DNA of 64,000 nucleotides from Bicyclus anynana (GCF_947172395.1 NC_069088.1:2435501-2499500); one strand, 5' to 3'. Shown: positions 43,605-55,166, numbered from the stretch's first letter. Numbers and translations: made by a program. Notes: generated by a model not told the origin, from the letters alone.

Positions 43605-43936
43605 GACGGCCTCCGTGGCGCAGTGGTATGCGCGGTGGATTTACAAGACGGAGGTCGTGGGTTCGATCCCCAGCTGGGCAGATTGAGATTTTCTTAATTT
43701 GTCCAGGTCTGGCTGGTGGGAGGCTTCGGCCGTGGCTAGTTACCACCCTACCGGCAAAGACGTACCGCCAAGCGATTTAGCGTTCCGGTACGATGCCGTG
43801 TAGAAACCGAAAGGGGTGTGGATTTTCATCCTCCTCCTAACAAGTTAGCCCACTTCCATCTTAGACTGCATCATCACTTACCATCAGGTGAGATTGTAGT
43901 CGAGGGCTTAAAGAATAAAAAAATAAATAAAAAAAA
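43605..43936 (+). mobile_element. tRNA-SINE family A, full length
   Basis: Head GACGGCCTCCGTGGCGCAGT, B box GGTTCGATCCC, complete body and an A-rich tail with ATAAATAAAT. The flanks show ACAATTTT before and AAAATTGT after, i.e. inverted rather than direct, as at 34.6 kb but shorter. Confidence 0.95.
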
Positions 43937-45224
43937 TTGTCAAATAAACTTTAATGTAAAACTCATAGTTTAGGAGAAAAATGCAATCCAAAAACTTTTT
44001 GTTAAGAAAGATGCATATCAAACACATCCATAGAAACTTAGCGCGAATTCGTTTTCGATAAGATGCAGTTTAGAGATGCGCGGGCGCTTGCGTTATAAAA
44101 ATTACCGACCGTGAATACCAATAAATTACCAGTGTTCCGTACATATTATGTATTAAAATATGTAGGATTACAGTGAAACGTTACAAAATACAGTACCTAC
44201 GTACAATCTTTAAATTGCTGTGAACAAATATAGTCTTTATTACAACACACAACAGGCTATAATAGTGCCTGTACTACAGAAAATATGGGTAATTTCACCT
44301 CTGCTGACTGTACATGCGCGACAATGGGTTTTCTGCGATGATATTTAAAAAAATAGAACTGACATATAAGGGCAATGACCAGACCTTTTAATAAAAGATG
44401 AAAGTTTGACAGCCCATTTACTTTAAGTAAGTATAAAAAATATTTATCACGCAACTATGAAGTTTCAAACGTTTGGTGAGCTAAAGGGGTTTCAAGGGAC
44501 AAAATATTTTTTTGCGGCTTACAGGAGAGTGAATTGCCAAAAAACATTACGTAACGCAAAAACTTCAAACGAATGTAATACCACAACCATCACCTTTACA
44601 ACTGTGATATTATTCTGAGGATTACTTGGAAATAAATTACCCGACCCAGGATACAGACCAGGGATTTCAAGACGCTGAATCATCAATGTATTAAATTGGA
44701 AATGGACTCTAATGTCCTTAATCTTTTTTTGCTTTTTGTCACATTGTCCGATCTCAAACAAAAAAAGCGTTAAGTATCTCTGGTGTTCTGCCTATCATCC
44801 GCCCTTTTCATGTTACAACCGGCGTTTAGGAGCTTTAAGGGGTACATGATACCCCTAATGGAGTATACAATTACGGTGTAATCGTTTTTACATGTAATAA
44901 CTTGAATGTTTTCCCGATTTTTATTAAATTTTATACGACACGTCGTGTTTTATAAAGGACGTGGCACTTTATATTTTATGCAGACTTTTTTAATGTGACA
45001 TTATCGTAACAAAGTGAGGACGCTTTTAAGGGAGTACATTATCATTATTTTGCTTAGTTAATATTTTTATTTATAACTGACAAAAATATTTGTGTTTCGG
45101 GTGTATGTTGAGTTACAGTAAAATAAAAAAAAAAAATGTTCCAATTATTATAAAAAAATATTAAAAATTCACAGCTATTTTGTAAGATCTTCTCCAGACT
45201 TTTCACCTTAAAGGTGATGGGATT
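43937..45224. other. No gene seen; AT-rich spacer
   Basis: Minus frames at 44257-44454 and 44519-44761 are unsupported. GGGGTACATGATACCCCT at 44839 is a small palindrome. Confidence 0.5.
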
Positions 45225-45370
45225 TTGAGCTTAGCTCACCTCGTGGGAGATTAGGTGATAGAATCAGATGGCGGCTTAACGTTTTTTTCTGACACATGGG
45301 GTTTTATACCTACGATAAAATCCTCACCTGCAGACTGATACTGAGAACCCAAGACCTCAGATTTTAACAA
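45225..45370 (-). mobile_element. SINE-like repeat, tentative
   Basis: On the minus strand GGTCTTGGGTTCTCAGTATC resembles a decayed B box region, followed by GGTGAGGATTTTATCGTAGG and CTCCCACGAGGTGAGCTAAG. Only one copy is in the window, so this rests on layout alone. Confidence 0.3.
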
Positions 45371-45687
45371 GTTTTTTTTTTTGTTTTAGTAATTATTAAT
45401 CCTTATATCATTATATGCAAATCGTGTATTAGTTTGGTACGCCTTAACTACTCAATTCAAGCCATAATCAAGCAATATTAAAAACAAATCACGAGGGTTA
45501 CGTAGATCTATCACAAAGAAATATTTTTTTCTTAGGTACCTACTTATTAAAAATGATCTCCTGACAAAAACGAACAAAGGCTTTCACACATGAGACAATT
45601 AATTTGAAGTATTTTTATAAAATAGCTCCTGATTCCTTCTAGTAATTCGTTAATTTTCAGCGTTTTTGAAATAATTATATTTATATT

Positions 45688-45830
45688 TTGAATGTTAACC
45701 AATATTGACAATTAATTTATGACCGGAACCCCGAATTCATTATATTTGTTTGATAGGAAACCAGATTTCAGCGGAAGTAGCCGGATCAAACCGCATTAGA
45801 TCGAACAATAAACCGGTTAATTCCATAGTT
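45688..45830. repeat. Dispersed repeat, CCGGATCAAACCGC type, copy 2
   Basis: Shares ACCAATATTG and CCGGATCAAACCGCATTAGA with 37950-38075. The spacing between blocks is similar. Confidence 0.5.
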
Positions 45831-46306
45831 TAATATCCTTCAATTTAAATTTTAATGACAATAGGTTTTGACCAAATGCAAATCAATTTAATAATAATAG
45901 TCCGCACAGGTTGTAGTGTCGGTACAGTTGTTATCTTTTCATTAGCGAGAACATACAGACAGACAAAATGAACTAATAGAAAAACGATGTTTCATGATAT
46001 ATTTTTTTTGCAATTGAAAATAGAGGAAATATCAGCTAAAATGCACCGGTTCTGGAATAAGGTACATCGAAGGTTAGTTGTTGTAACTGGGTGGAGATGG
46101 CGTTAGGTATCTATTAAATCAATTTAATGTTCTTAATTGACTTTTGCAAATTAACCTGCTTCTATTTTTTTTTCTCGCATTATTCAATGTAGAGAGAGAC
46201 AGAGATATTTATCATCATTATTATCATTATCAGCCTATTTAAATAGGTCCAGGCCTCCCTCACTAAACGAGAAGGGATTTGCAGCTTAGACACACAACAC
46301 TACACA
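45831..46306. other. No gene seen
   Basis: Short T-rich runs and a GCTTAGACACACAACAC piece near 46283 that resembles a SINE scrap at 34.13 kb. Confidence 0.4.
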
Positions 46307-46598
46307 CAGTGGTGGATTTACCAGTAGGCTAAGTAGTATGAATGAAAATGAATGAGGCAAATTTGGCCCAAAAAACTTCCTCTTCAACAGAAATGTAGAA
46401 AATGTAACGATAATTTTAATATTTTAGTCCTGTACGTTCTGTACGCACTGTACAGTCATACTAAAATATTAAAACTTGCAATTTTACTGACACTGAATTA
46501 ATTGTATTGATTCGATACCTATCGAATTTCAAAGTCTGTAGGGGCTGCAAAAATTCAATAGCCTCCTGGCGGCAAATTCGTAAATCTGCCACCGACTG
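46307..46598. mobile_element. Probable hAT-type MITE, no clear target duplication
   Basis: CAGTGGTGGATTTACCAGTA at the left mirrors TAAATCTGCCACCGACTG at the right, and GAGGCAAATTTGGCC lies inside the left half. The ends fit hAT (CAGTG...), but flanking 8-mers do not match. A 15-bp perfect inverted repeat (46414-46428 with 46460-46474) lies within. Confidence 0.55.
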
Positions 46599-46661
46599 CA
46601 CGCATTTGACCTGACGGGCTTAAGGCTTAGGGTGATATTGTTTAATTCTTTAACGATCGTT

Positions 46662-46750
46662 AAAAATCTCAATCGGCCCAGCCGGGGATCAAACCCAGAA
46701 CCTCTGTCTTGTATATCCACCGCGCACACCACTGCGCCACGGAGGCCGTT
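46662..46750 (-). mobile_element. tRNA-SINE family A, head only
   Basis: B box (GGGATCAAACCCAGAAC on the plus strand) and A box (CACTGCGCCACGGAGGCC) remain; the body is gone. Confidence 0.85.
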
Positions 46751-47592
46751 ACACTTTTGGGGGTGTAACACGACCCAACTCCGAATTACTCTCTGATAAT
46801 AATTTCCTGTAAGAAAATAAGCTTAGTACTTCATAGCTAGATTCAAGACTCGAACCCATTATTATTGCCAAATAGTCTAAACACTGGACCTACCTTAAAC
46901 AATAGGCAAATAAGTTTTAATTAACGTTATACTTACTGCATGTTATGCAGTTCATTCAACCCATAAAGTCTAAGTATAAACTAAAATAAAATACCTGTGT
47001 AGTAACGAAAACTAAGATAGGCATCAGCTATTAACACTCCAGCCTACTCAAGTTTGTAGTGCCTTCAAGCCCACTGAAAGTTTTTGATGAAAGCTTTTCG
47101 GTACTAAGAATATGCCTAATATAAGGCAGATTTTCACGTGAAATTTTCGTATTTTACTTTCGTGTCTGCAGATAATACGCCTAAAAGCCTTTAAAATGGA
47201 ATTATGCAAAAGATTATTAGGTAAGATTTACAACTTATGAAACCACTCGAAAGTTATTCAAAGACTAAGTCAATGGTAATGTTCTATTTGTGAATTTCTC
47301 AAAGCAATTTGTAGTATAAGAACTTATATTTTCGAAAGACGATTTGGCATTGGTTGTGTGAAGTAGTAGTTGTGGAGAGCCACCAGTGGGGAGAAGTTGG
47401 TACTTATTCAAGCGTCTCAGAGAAGCATTATGGAAGAACCTTTCATGCTGTCGAGTACCTCCATCAATCTTCTCTCACTTCTTAATATTAGTGGAGGTAG
47501 GTACTCAACGGGAGGTATGCTTACTTAATAAAAAATTGGCAGTTATGGAGAATGCCGATAGAAGTGAATACTTAAATCTATGCTAATTTAAA
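46751..47592. other. No gene; one tRNA-like scrap
   Basis: At 46840-46895 the minus strand has GGTCCAGTGTTTAGAC and GGTTCGAGTC, resembling the SINE head at 34.3 kb. A 66-codon frame at 47386-47586 is unsupported. Confidence 0.4.
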
Positions 47593-47771
47593 TAATTATA
47601 AAGCTGAAGAGTTTGTTTATTTGAACGCGCTAATCTCAAGAACTACTGGTCCGATTTAAAAAAAATCTTTAATTTTTAGATAGATATCGAGAAAGGTTAT
47701 AAGTTATATATTGTTCCCGTATTCTTACGGAAACGGGAACCTCGCGGGTGAAACCGCGTGGCGTCAGCTAG
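47593..47771 (+). mobile_element. Non-autonomous Helitron-like element (short family)
   Basis: From ATTATAAAGCTGAAGAGTTT to CGCGTGGCGTCAGCTAG, with the GTTTGTTTG repeat shortened. Confidence 0.82.
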
Positions 47772-47794
47772 TATTGCTATATCCGATATAACTC

Positions 47795-47905
47795 ATATAT
47801 CGGTGACGCGAACGCACGACATTTCAACCATCCAAAAAGTGCCCAAGACCCACAGCACACTGCGCGTGCTCCAGTCGTGAGCATATCGGTGACACGAATG
47901 CATTA
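47795..47905 (+). repeat. Short direct repeat
   Basis: ATATCGGTGACGCGAACGCA near 47801 recurs as ATATCGGTGACACGAATGCA near 47883, 82 bp apart. The GC-richer spacer is not recognised. Confidence 0.6.
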
Positions 47906-48097
47906 GAAAAACAGAAATAGAACATTTTCTGTTTTGTTTTTTTTTAATTTTATTCACTGATATTTTCTGTCAAATTCGGAAAGTCAAAGTAATAACAATT
48001 GTATGTAAAATCTGTAAGCACACTTCCGCTATCCCCTACCACCCGAAGAATATATTTGATTTTAAATACTAACTCTATCCTTTAGGTAAATCTCATC

Positions 48098-48225
48098 TAA
48101 GCACAAAGAGTGCAGAGCTGTACACGCGATCACTTTGAGCGGACGTGAGGCAATAAATGGACGTGTTCTTGGCTCGCGTCCAGTGGCTGCGGTTTGCCTG
48201 GCGCGAATCTCTTTGTACACTATTC
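48098..48225. mobile_element. MITE-like element with GCACAAAGAG ends
   Basis: AGCACAAAGAGTGC at the left faces ATCTCTTTGTACAC at the right. Internally GGACGTGAGG faces CTCGCGTCCAG. A diverged relative lies at 51.8 kb. Confidence 0.55.
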
Positions 48226-48339
48226 AGCTACTTTGCAGTCTATCTTTGTTTATGAGGGTAGGTACATAAAAATGGAGTAAACGCGTCATTATCTCAACTT
48301 TGTGCAAAGAGGTATATAACATTTCAATATACTTTTTTT

Positions 48340-48559
48340 GGCTGGTGGGAGGCTTCGGCCGTGGCCAGTTACCACCCTAACGGCAAAGACGTACCGCCAA
48401 GCGATTTAGCGTTCCGGTACGATGCCGTATAGAAACCGAAAGGGGTGTGGATTTTCATCCTCCTCCAAACAAGTTAGCCCGCTTTCATCTTAGACTGCAT
48501 CATCACTTACCATCAGGTGAGATTGTAGTCAAGGGCTAACTTTTAAAGAATAAAAAAAG
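48340..48559 (+). mobile_element. tRNA-SINE family A, 5'-truncated
   Basis: Starts GGCTGGTGGGAGGCTTCGGC after a T-run and is complete to the AAAGAATAAAAAAA tail. Otherwise close to the reference copy, so fairly young. Confidence 0.92.
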
Positions 48560-48714
48560 ACGATTTTCTATATATATAAATTAAATATACAATTATTATC
48601 TATTAAATACTTTTTACGCCTTTACTATTCAACTCAGCCCATAATCAAGAAATCTGTACTAATATTTTTTTAACATATTAGTCTATATACATATTATTTT
48701 GTCGGTGGAAGGCA

Positions 48715-48836
48715 AGGCAAGAGTGAATAGGCATCTCGTAGGCAAGCGCGCTTCATCTTATACCTCATCATTGCTCACCATCAGGCATGATTGTGGTCAA
48801 GCGCAAGCCTATCCAAGATATAAAAAAAAACTTTGT
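48715..48836 (+). mobile_element. CR1/Jockey-like LINE, extreme 3' end
   Basis: Encodes RVNRHLVGKRAS then YTSSLLTIRHDCGQAQAYP, the C-terminus seen again at 53.2 kb, and ends in A8. TACCTCATCATTGCTCACCA and GATTGTGGTCAAG are very like the 3' tail of SINE family A. Confidence 0.78.
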
Positions 48837-49570
48837 AACTTCAGTTTGTTTCAGTATCTATTCATCACAGTTTAGACCAGTGTACAAACTAGTTATATAC
48901 CCACCTTTTTAATGTAATATCTAGGCCTGAATAAATTTTGTAAAGAGTTTCTAAATCTATTAAGAATCGTAGACGTTCCCTGAAAGGAACCTTGACTTCA
49001 AAGTGATCGCAAATTTAAATTTTAATTAACTACACGAAAATGGAATTTAAGGTAAATCTTGAATATACCATAATATTATTCCCAGAAAACAATTTCCCCA
49101 GCCAATGAAATAAAATCGCAATTTTCAAGTCTATTCATCGCGGATAATAAATATCGCAAAGAGGTAAAACGGTATTGAATACAATTTTTCACTTTCAAGG
49201 AATAAATGCAGAGTACAACGCCATTGTTCGTTTTGTAAAGGAGAAATGAAATAACTTGCAATTTATAAATAGCTTTTATTATATTTTGAACGTTTATTTC
49301 AATGTAAAGTGAGCGGTGGATCTTCTTACAATTCAGTTTGAAGGTAAATAGTTAAAAGTAATAATGTGCTTTCTTTAATTGAATAAGCTTAAGGCTTTAA
49401 GGGGTAGGACTCATTCTGTAATGTAAATTCTTATTTAAAAAATCTTCTATCAGGTTGTTAGTTGCACCAAAAAGGCTTGAAAAATTTTGATGAAGTTTTA
49501 CATGTTTATTCAGTAGGTCTGAGTAATATTTTATTTTAATTTTTTATGGCAAAATAACGTTTGCCTAAAA
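48837..49570. other. No gene seen
   Basis: AT-rich, no supported frame or repeat. Confidence 0.45.
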
Positions 49571-49965
49571 TTGAAAATCAAAATTCAAAATTAGTTTATT
49601 TCAAGTAGGCTCAGTTTACAAGCACTTTTGATACGTCAGTTGACTATTTGTAAAGATTCTACCACCGGTTCGGAAGGCAGATTCTGCTGAGAAGAAACCG
49701 GCAGGAAACTCAACAGTTACTCTTTAAAAAAAAACATACAATAATATTATAATTTACAATTGATGACAACATTACAATTTCCTATAGTTTTACTTCCTGT
49801 GTGAAGGTGGAAGCTGATCCAACGGCATCCAAGCAACTTTATCATTAAGGAACTCATCAATGGTGTAGTAACCCCGACCGAGCAAATGTTTTTTTACACA
49901 TTGCTTAAAGCTATGCATTGGCAGGTCCATCACAGTCTTGAGGATCTTGTTAAAGAAGTCCTAGT
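49571..49965 (-). mobile_element. LINE 3' end with C-terminal codons and 3' UTR
   Basis: The minus strand encodes DFFNKILKTVMDLPMHSFKQ, KKHLLGRGYYTIDEFLND and WMPLDQLPP before a stop at 49790-49792. About 220 bp of 3' UTR follows, ending in a TTTTGATTTTCAA-like tail. The FKxxVKxxLLxxxYYxIxxFLND pattern is the C-terminus of a non-LTR retrotransposon, probably CR1-related. The reading frame is intact over 58 codons. Confidence 0.85.
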
Positions 49966-51467
49966 CTTCTAATACCTACTTACTTAAACAGTGTTAGTTG
50001 CCATACTAATCCGACATGGATTAAATATTTTTTTATGAAATTTATTGTATATTAGGTCTAAAAGTAAATTGTAATCTATTTTTTTATCCCTTATATATAG
50101 GGGTGATCTAATCCAAAATGTGTATGAGGCCAAACAACATTTGTTGACTCAGTAATAAAGCTTCAATAGCTATAGGGCCAGACTCAACAAACAAAGGCCA
50201 TGAGTTCGTTCCAAGCCCGTTACGTAACTAATTGAAGTGGGAAAATTAGTCATACATTATAAAATCTTTATTTGAAACTATTGTAGTAAAGGATACATCA
50301 ACAAATATGACAAATTCAATATGGCGGCCGCGGTGTAAGGAATACTCAATACGATAATTCGCCTCAAACAGTCCCTTTCATTGTAACGACTTCATTCATA
50401 ATTCAGTAAAAATAATGAAGGCTCATCCAGGAGTTAAACAGAATTATTTACACACGACATTTCCGCTGGGAATCGCTATTTGCTTTATTCCCAAATTGTT
50501 TATTGCCTTTGTTTGCTATTCGTTTGTTGGATGTCGGAAATTTTCTTTAGTTGCGAGGGAATCCTTTGACTTGAGCGTATTTCAATATTGTCACATCCCG
50601 AAAGTTAGAAGCTGAGTCAGTAAAATCACGCCGAATCTAGAAGTATTTGGATATTAGAAAATAGTATTTGTGTTACTTGTAGTCCAGGATCCGGGGAGTT
50701 TTTATACAATTGATTACTAACAAGTTAATTTTCCGTGAGTTACTAGGTAATAAACATGGTTATTGATAGGTACAACTTGGGAATAAGGGATTTGATCAAA
50801 AAATGTTATTAGCCAGCAGTCTTTTCTACTGTTGCTTAATTAATAGTTGTACAACTTAACAGCCACAAATTGCGTGGAACGTTATCTCTTTTCTACGCTC
50901 GGTAATTGTTATTACCTAGAAACAGAATCAAAAATTATATATAATATTCGTAAATATAAAAAGTGAGGTCTTATCAAGATGAAGCTACTTAGCTCCTATT
51001 CGCACGAGAGTTTTTTAACGGAAATTAAAAGGCGTTCAATAACAACAAATGCATTCCCAAGCGTAATTATGTTCACACGACAGTGTTTTTAAACAGAACA
51101 GTATAGCATTTTTAATTTTGGTTGTTGGTAATAGACCTTCATTTAACTTCATACTATATTTGAACGTTTTTTTAACGTCCGTTGAAAAATTCTCGTGCGA
51201 ATAAGGGCTTACGGAAAATTAACTTGATTAATGCATTGTAAAAATATTTAGATAAATGTGTTATTTTTAGTTATTTTTCGTTAGGAATATTAGTTAGAAT
51301 ATTGTATAACTTACCTAAATGATATTATACTATTAATCACCAAAACTCCTATCCCCTCTAGTAGTCGAAAAAGACTGAGTTAGGATTGGGTACTACATCA
51401 GTGTTTCAGCGGGCGGCTACCACCTCTCAGTAATGGGTCCGGCTCCTTTACTACGGAATATTGAGGG
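49966..51467. other. No gene; one SINE-like head
   Basis: CTTCAATAGCTATAGGGCC and ATGAGTTCGTTCCAAG at 50158-50214 resemble the head of the SINE at 38.3 kb. The 66-codon frame at 50415-50615 is unsupported. Confidence 0.45.
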
Positions 51468-51600
51468 TATAGCTTGGCAAGTTCGTTGATGATACTCTAA
51501 TCATACGCGGGCAACAGGGGGAAAAGACTGCGCGTGTGAAAAGATTTTTCCGTGATGAAAAGTAGCCTATGTGTGAGGTCATGCGCGCAGGCAGAGAGAG
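51468..51600. mobile_element. MITE (TATAGCTTGGCAA) carrying a Helitron patch
   Basis: Left end GTATAGCTTGGCAAGTTCGT and GATGATACTCTAATCATACG fit the family. Between ACTGCGCGTGTGAA and GAGGTCATGCGCGC lies a 33-bp patch (TTTTTCCGTGATGAAAAGTA) that duplicates the neighbouring Helitron. Confidence 0.7.
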
Positions 51601-51784
51601 GCGGGAACCATGGATTTTTCCGTTATGAAAAGTAGAAAGCCTATGTGTTAATCCAGAGTAAAGTATAATTCCATTCCAAATTTCAGCCAAATCGCTTTAG
51701 TAGCTGCAGCGTAAAAGAGGAACAAACATACTTACACACTTTCACACTTACACACAAACTTTCGCCTTTATAATATTAGTGTGA
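51601..51784 (-). mobile_element. Helitron-like element, 3' end replaced
   Basis: Minus-strand copy from TCACACTAATATTATAAAGG to GGAACC. The CTAG terminus is missing where it joins the MITE. Confidence 0.82.
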
Positions 51785-51799
51785 TAAGTTTATAGTCTA

Positions 51800-51965
51800 A
51801 GAGCAATACACAAAGCAAAGCAGGAGCAGCAAAAGTATGAGATATCTTCACAGGCGACCGCTTAGGGCATGTCACGGGCCAATGAATGGAGCGATTTTTG
51901 GACGGCTGCCAGTGGACGAGTTCTGGCTGACCTGACATGCACCTTTTGTACATGCTATCAGTGTC
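51800..51965. mobile_element. MITE-like element, relative of 48.1 kb
   Basis: GGCGACCGCTTAGGGCATG, CCAATGAATGGAGCG and GGCTGCCAGTGGACGAG follow the block order of 48098-48225. CACAAAG faces CTTTTGTACATG at the ends. Strongly diverged. Confidence 0.45.
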
Positions 51966-52415
51966 GCGCAGATTTATGGAGCCGCCGCGCGCGCTCTATT
52001 TATGTTTTATATCTGGATGAATTTTTGTACAAATAAATATTGTGCTTGTTTAAGCTTTACATCATTTTGAGAAAATGTATTTTTTTTGATATGTCAAAAT
52101 AATCAATTGCCGATAACAGGACAGCTAAACCTTTTATTTGGATTTATTATATTTTTTATTACACTAAAAAAAGGTACTTGAAAAGTTAAAATTTATTTTT
52201 ATGATGAAATTATATGAATTTACGATTTCTTTTTTGTATTTAAAAAATAAAAATTAAATTGTTATTATTTATTTATTTATTTTAATTCTTTATTGCACAC
52301 AAATAAAGATACAAAAACAAATTTTATAAAGATATAAAAAAAAGAAAAAAAAAGTACAACAAATTTTATTAACTGTAACAAAAATTTTTTTTTGTGACCA
52401 TTAATATGAACATTT
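51966..52415. other. No gene; possible LINE poly-A end
   Basis: ATTCTTTATTGCACACAAAT at 52285-52304 within a long A/T-rich stretch resembles the inverse of a LINE 3' end with polyadenylation signal. Nothing else is supported. Confidence 0.4.
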
Positions 52416-52610
52416 ATGACCCGCGATTTCGTCCACGCTTAAAGACCTTTAATCCGGCCCTGTGGCAAACATCTGTTTTTAACAGACGTGTTTAATACTA
52501 GCACCGATCAAGCTTCGCTTTGATTTATATATTCACTTCTTCCCTACCCCTACCCAACCCCTACACTACCACAATTCTACGTGTACGCCGTATTAAAGTC
52601 TAAAAATGTT
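52416..52610 (-). mobile_element. Helitron-like element with CCCTA tract, decayed
   Basis: ACCCGCGATTTCGTCCACGC opens it (a decayed CGCGACTTCGTCCGCG end), then TTTAATCCGGCCCTG, and a TACCCCTACCCAACCCCTAC run at 52545-52564. Same block order as the 18.7 kb copy. Confidence 0.55.
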
Positions 52611-52999
52611 TATACAGCAACTATCTGACGGATAAGGCCAATTAGCAAACACTACGTTCTTTACTCCCCCAATGCGTACATATGTTCTGGAAATCAGGCC
52701 ATTATTCAACTTTATCTAGCCACTAATATCCTACAACGCCACGGCAGCACCCGGACTCACATATATCTCTTCAAGTAATACAGATTTATTGTTACACCCT
52801 CAGTGCTTCCCTACATGACGTCGCCACGTAAAAGGATTAAATCTTACAATAGATAACAGATTTTATAGATAAAATATTGTGTGCATTGAAAAATGAAGAA
52901 TTATTGTAACTTTTTTCTTTAATTTTCTTCATTATTATCAGCCGATTTTGACGATCTATAGGTACAGGGGAAGAGATATGGACCTTAGACACTACTAAC
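52611..52999. other. No gene seen
   Basis: No supported frame or repeat. Confidence 0.4.
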
Positions 53000-53312
53000 G
53001 CTCAGAAATTGTACAATCTTGTGCCGCCTTCGCCGTTCTACCACAGGACTGCTAGGCATCGCAGAAATCTGCACCGCTACGTCGTCGAGATTCCTCGGAC
53101 GCGTACTAAGTGGCAATAGTCTCTTTCCTTATACGCAATGGAAATATGTGGAATTCTCTACCAGCTTACGTTTTCCCCACCGCCTACAATATGGGTATCT
53201 TTGAGTGAATAGGCATTTTCTAGGCAAGCATGTTATATCACGGGCTGCATCATCGTTTACCATCAGGCGTGATTGCAGCCTAAGCGCTTGTTCGTACAAA
53301 ATAAAAAAAAAA
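53000..53312 (+). mobile_element. CR1/Jockey-like LINE, 3' end
   Basis: Across two or three shifted frames it encodes YHRTARHRRNLHRYVVEIPR then TRTKW, WNSLPA, VFPTAYNMGIF and NRHFLGKH, ending TIRRDCSLSACSYKI before an A-run (53303-53313). RTxRxxLHRY..EIPRTRT...WNxLPAxVFP is the conserved C-terminus of this LINE group. The last 70 bases resemble the tail of SINE family A. Confidence 0.85.
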
Positions 53313-54477
53313 ACCGTTACAAACATGCTGCTTCAATGTTTTTGTAACGTTATCGCCCAAGTGACGGTGTACCTACTCGTAAGTCACTGTCGCAAGGTTT
53401 AACAGTCCTATGGTGAACATACAACGATACATTTAAAAAAAATTAAACCAGCTTAATTTTAAAATTCGCCTTATCAGCCGCATCGCAGCAAGCGGATTTT
53501 TAATTTTACGGTAGATAAAATCCGTTCGATACGATTTATGAATTGCGGATCAGTATGATTTCTATACAAAGAATACTAAATCCTTTTGATGCAATGCGTC
53601 CGATCCATACGATGCAGATCTGTGGAGCCGGCCTTCATACGCAAATGTCAATTTGTCAATTTATTACAATATTTTTTTGAAGACGGCCGCAGAAAATATT
53701 TCACAAACCACCAACCTGGAGCATTAAAACTCTGTACATGGCCAATAAAAATAAGCTGAGTTAGGAGAAAAATAAGAAAAATTAGAATTCAACTGATGAT
53801 TCTGGCCATCAATAGACGAAGTATCAAGAGCAAAAATCTTCTCTGCTATGCGGCGATAAAACACTTTTTAAAATCCATTGAAAGTGCATCGCTTGCCGCC
53901 TGCACGCCGCGTAAAACAACGATTGCCTCTGTTAACCCTGGTAATTGCCAATTATTCACCGCTTAAACCATTATAAGAGATGTGGGACACAGATTGTTCA
54001 AGCAAATTCTAGAAATTTATTGTTAAGTACCTATTCGTACTCAATACTTTGAGAAAACGTGACCTACTATTACTATGGAAAGGGTTGAATTTTTCATTGT
54101 TGGTTTCATTTTATAAAACTAGTTAGGTAAATTTAAATAAAATGTTTGTTTTTCGGTAATTTCCCTATGATTTTGGCTCTCAGTCTCAGTGCCAAAGTTG
54201 CCTTTTTGCATAGTTTAGTCCATTACTAACTATATAGATAACACCTGATGTTAAATAACGATGAAGTTTGAAGAAATACTGTGTAACTCATAACGAGTTT
54301 CAGACGTTTACGGTACGTTAGTGCGATGTGGTACCACGGCTTCAGCCTACCACCTAAGTACATGGTTCAATTTTGAAAACATAAAATCCTAAATACGAAT
54401 ACCTAAATTTTCTTCATCTAGGCAATACATACAAAGTGTGTCTGTTTTTGCTACTATAAATTAATAAAAGTGGTTCA
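53313..54477. other. No gene; possible MITE remnant
   Basis: CCGCATCGCAGCAAGCGGAT at 53480 and GATGCAGATCTGTGGAGCCG at 53618 look like the outer parts of a decayed inverted-repeat element. A SINE family A-like scrap may lie near 54230-54360. Neither is secure. Confidence 0.4.
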
Positions 54478-54775
54478 TCATTATCAACCCATATTCGACT
54501 CACTGCTGAGCTCGAGTCTTCTTTCAGAATGAGAGGGGTTAGGCCAATAGTACACGCTGGCCCAACGTGGATTGGCAGACTTCACACACGCAGATAATTA
54601 AGAAAATTCTCTGGTATGCAGGTTTCCTCACGAAGTTTTTCCTTCACCGTTTGAGACACACGATGTTTAATTTCATAAACATCATTTCATAAAGTCGGAG
54701 GTGCATGCTCCGGACTACCCACCTCGGATTCGAACCCACGCCCTCCGGAAGCGGTGGCAGAGGTATCCACTAGGC
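54478..54775 (-). mobile_element. tRNA-SINE family B, near full length
   Basis: The minus-strand copy has its B box (CGGATTCGAACCCACGCCC on the plus strand). CATAAACATCATTTCATAAA replaces the normal TTCTTAAAATGC block, a small internal rearrangement. No exact target duplication was found. Confidence 0.85.
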
Positions 54776-54978
54776 ATATAACTTGGTCCGGAATCTTTGT
54801 TTCCGGTTTCAACAATCATTTACTGTTATCTCTGTTTATCATAAATGCTGTCAAAAGTTCAGTGTCATTTAAATTCAAGACTGAACAGATCGGAGTAACT
54901 TTGTATAGTCCTAAGACAATGACATTTTCCATTAGTTAGCGATAAAAGTCCCACAATAGTCTAAAGAACAATGGGACA

Positions 54979-55166
54979 TTTTCCCCTACAATAGATTTCC
55001 CTGAATATTGTATCCGACTGTACATTGTCCCCGAACCTTAATAGCGTCGGGTGGTTAAAGTTTTGTTCAGTAAAATTTCCCCAAGTTCTAAGTGATACTT
55101 AAGTTTGCTCAGCCGTTTTCGTTACTCGAGTTTCAAGCGTTCGCATACATATTTAAGGGGCGTGCG
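54979..55166 (+). repeat. Direct duplication, copy 1 (about 190 bp)
   Basis: Aligns with 55331-55516 along its length: CAATAGAT, GACTGTACATTGTCCCCG, CCTTAATAGCGT, GTGGTTAAA, CATACATATTTAAGGG. The repeat distance is about 351 bp. The family is not recognised. Confidence 0.85.
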
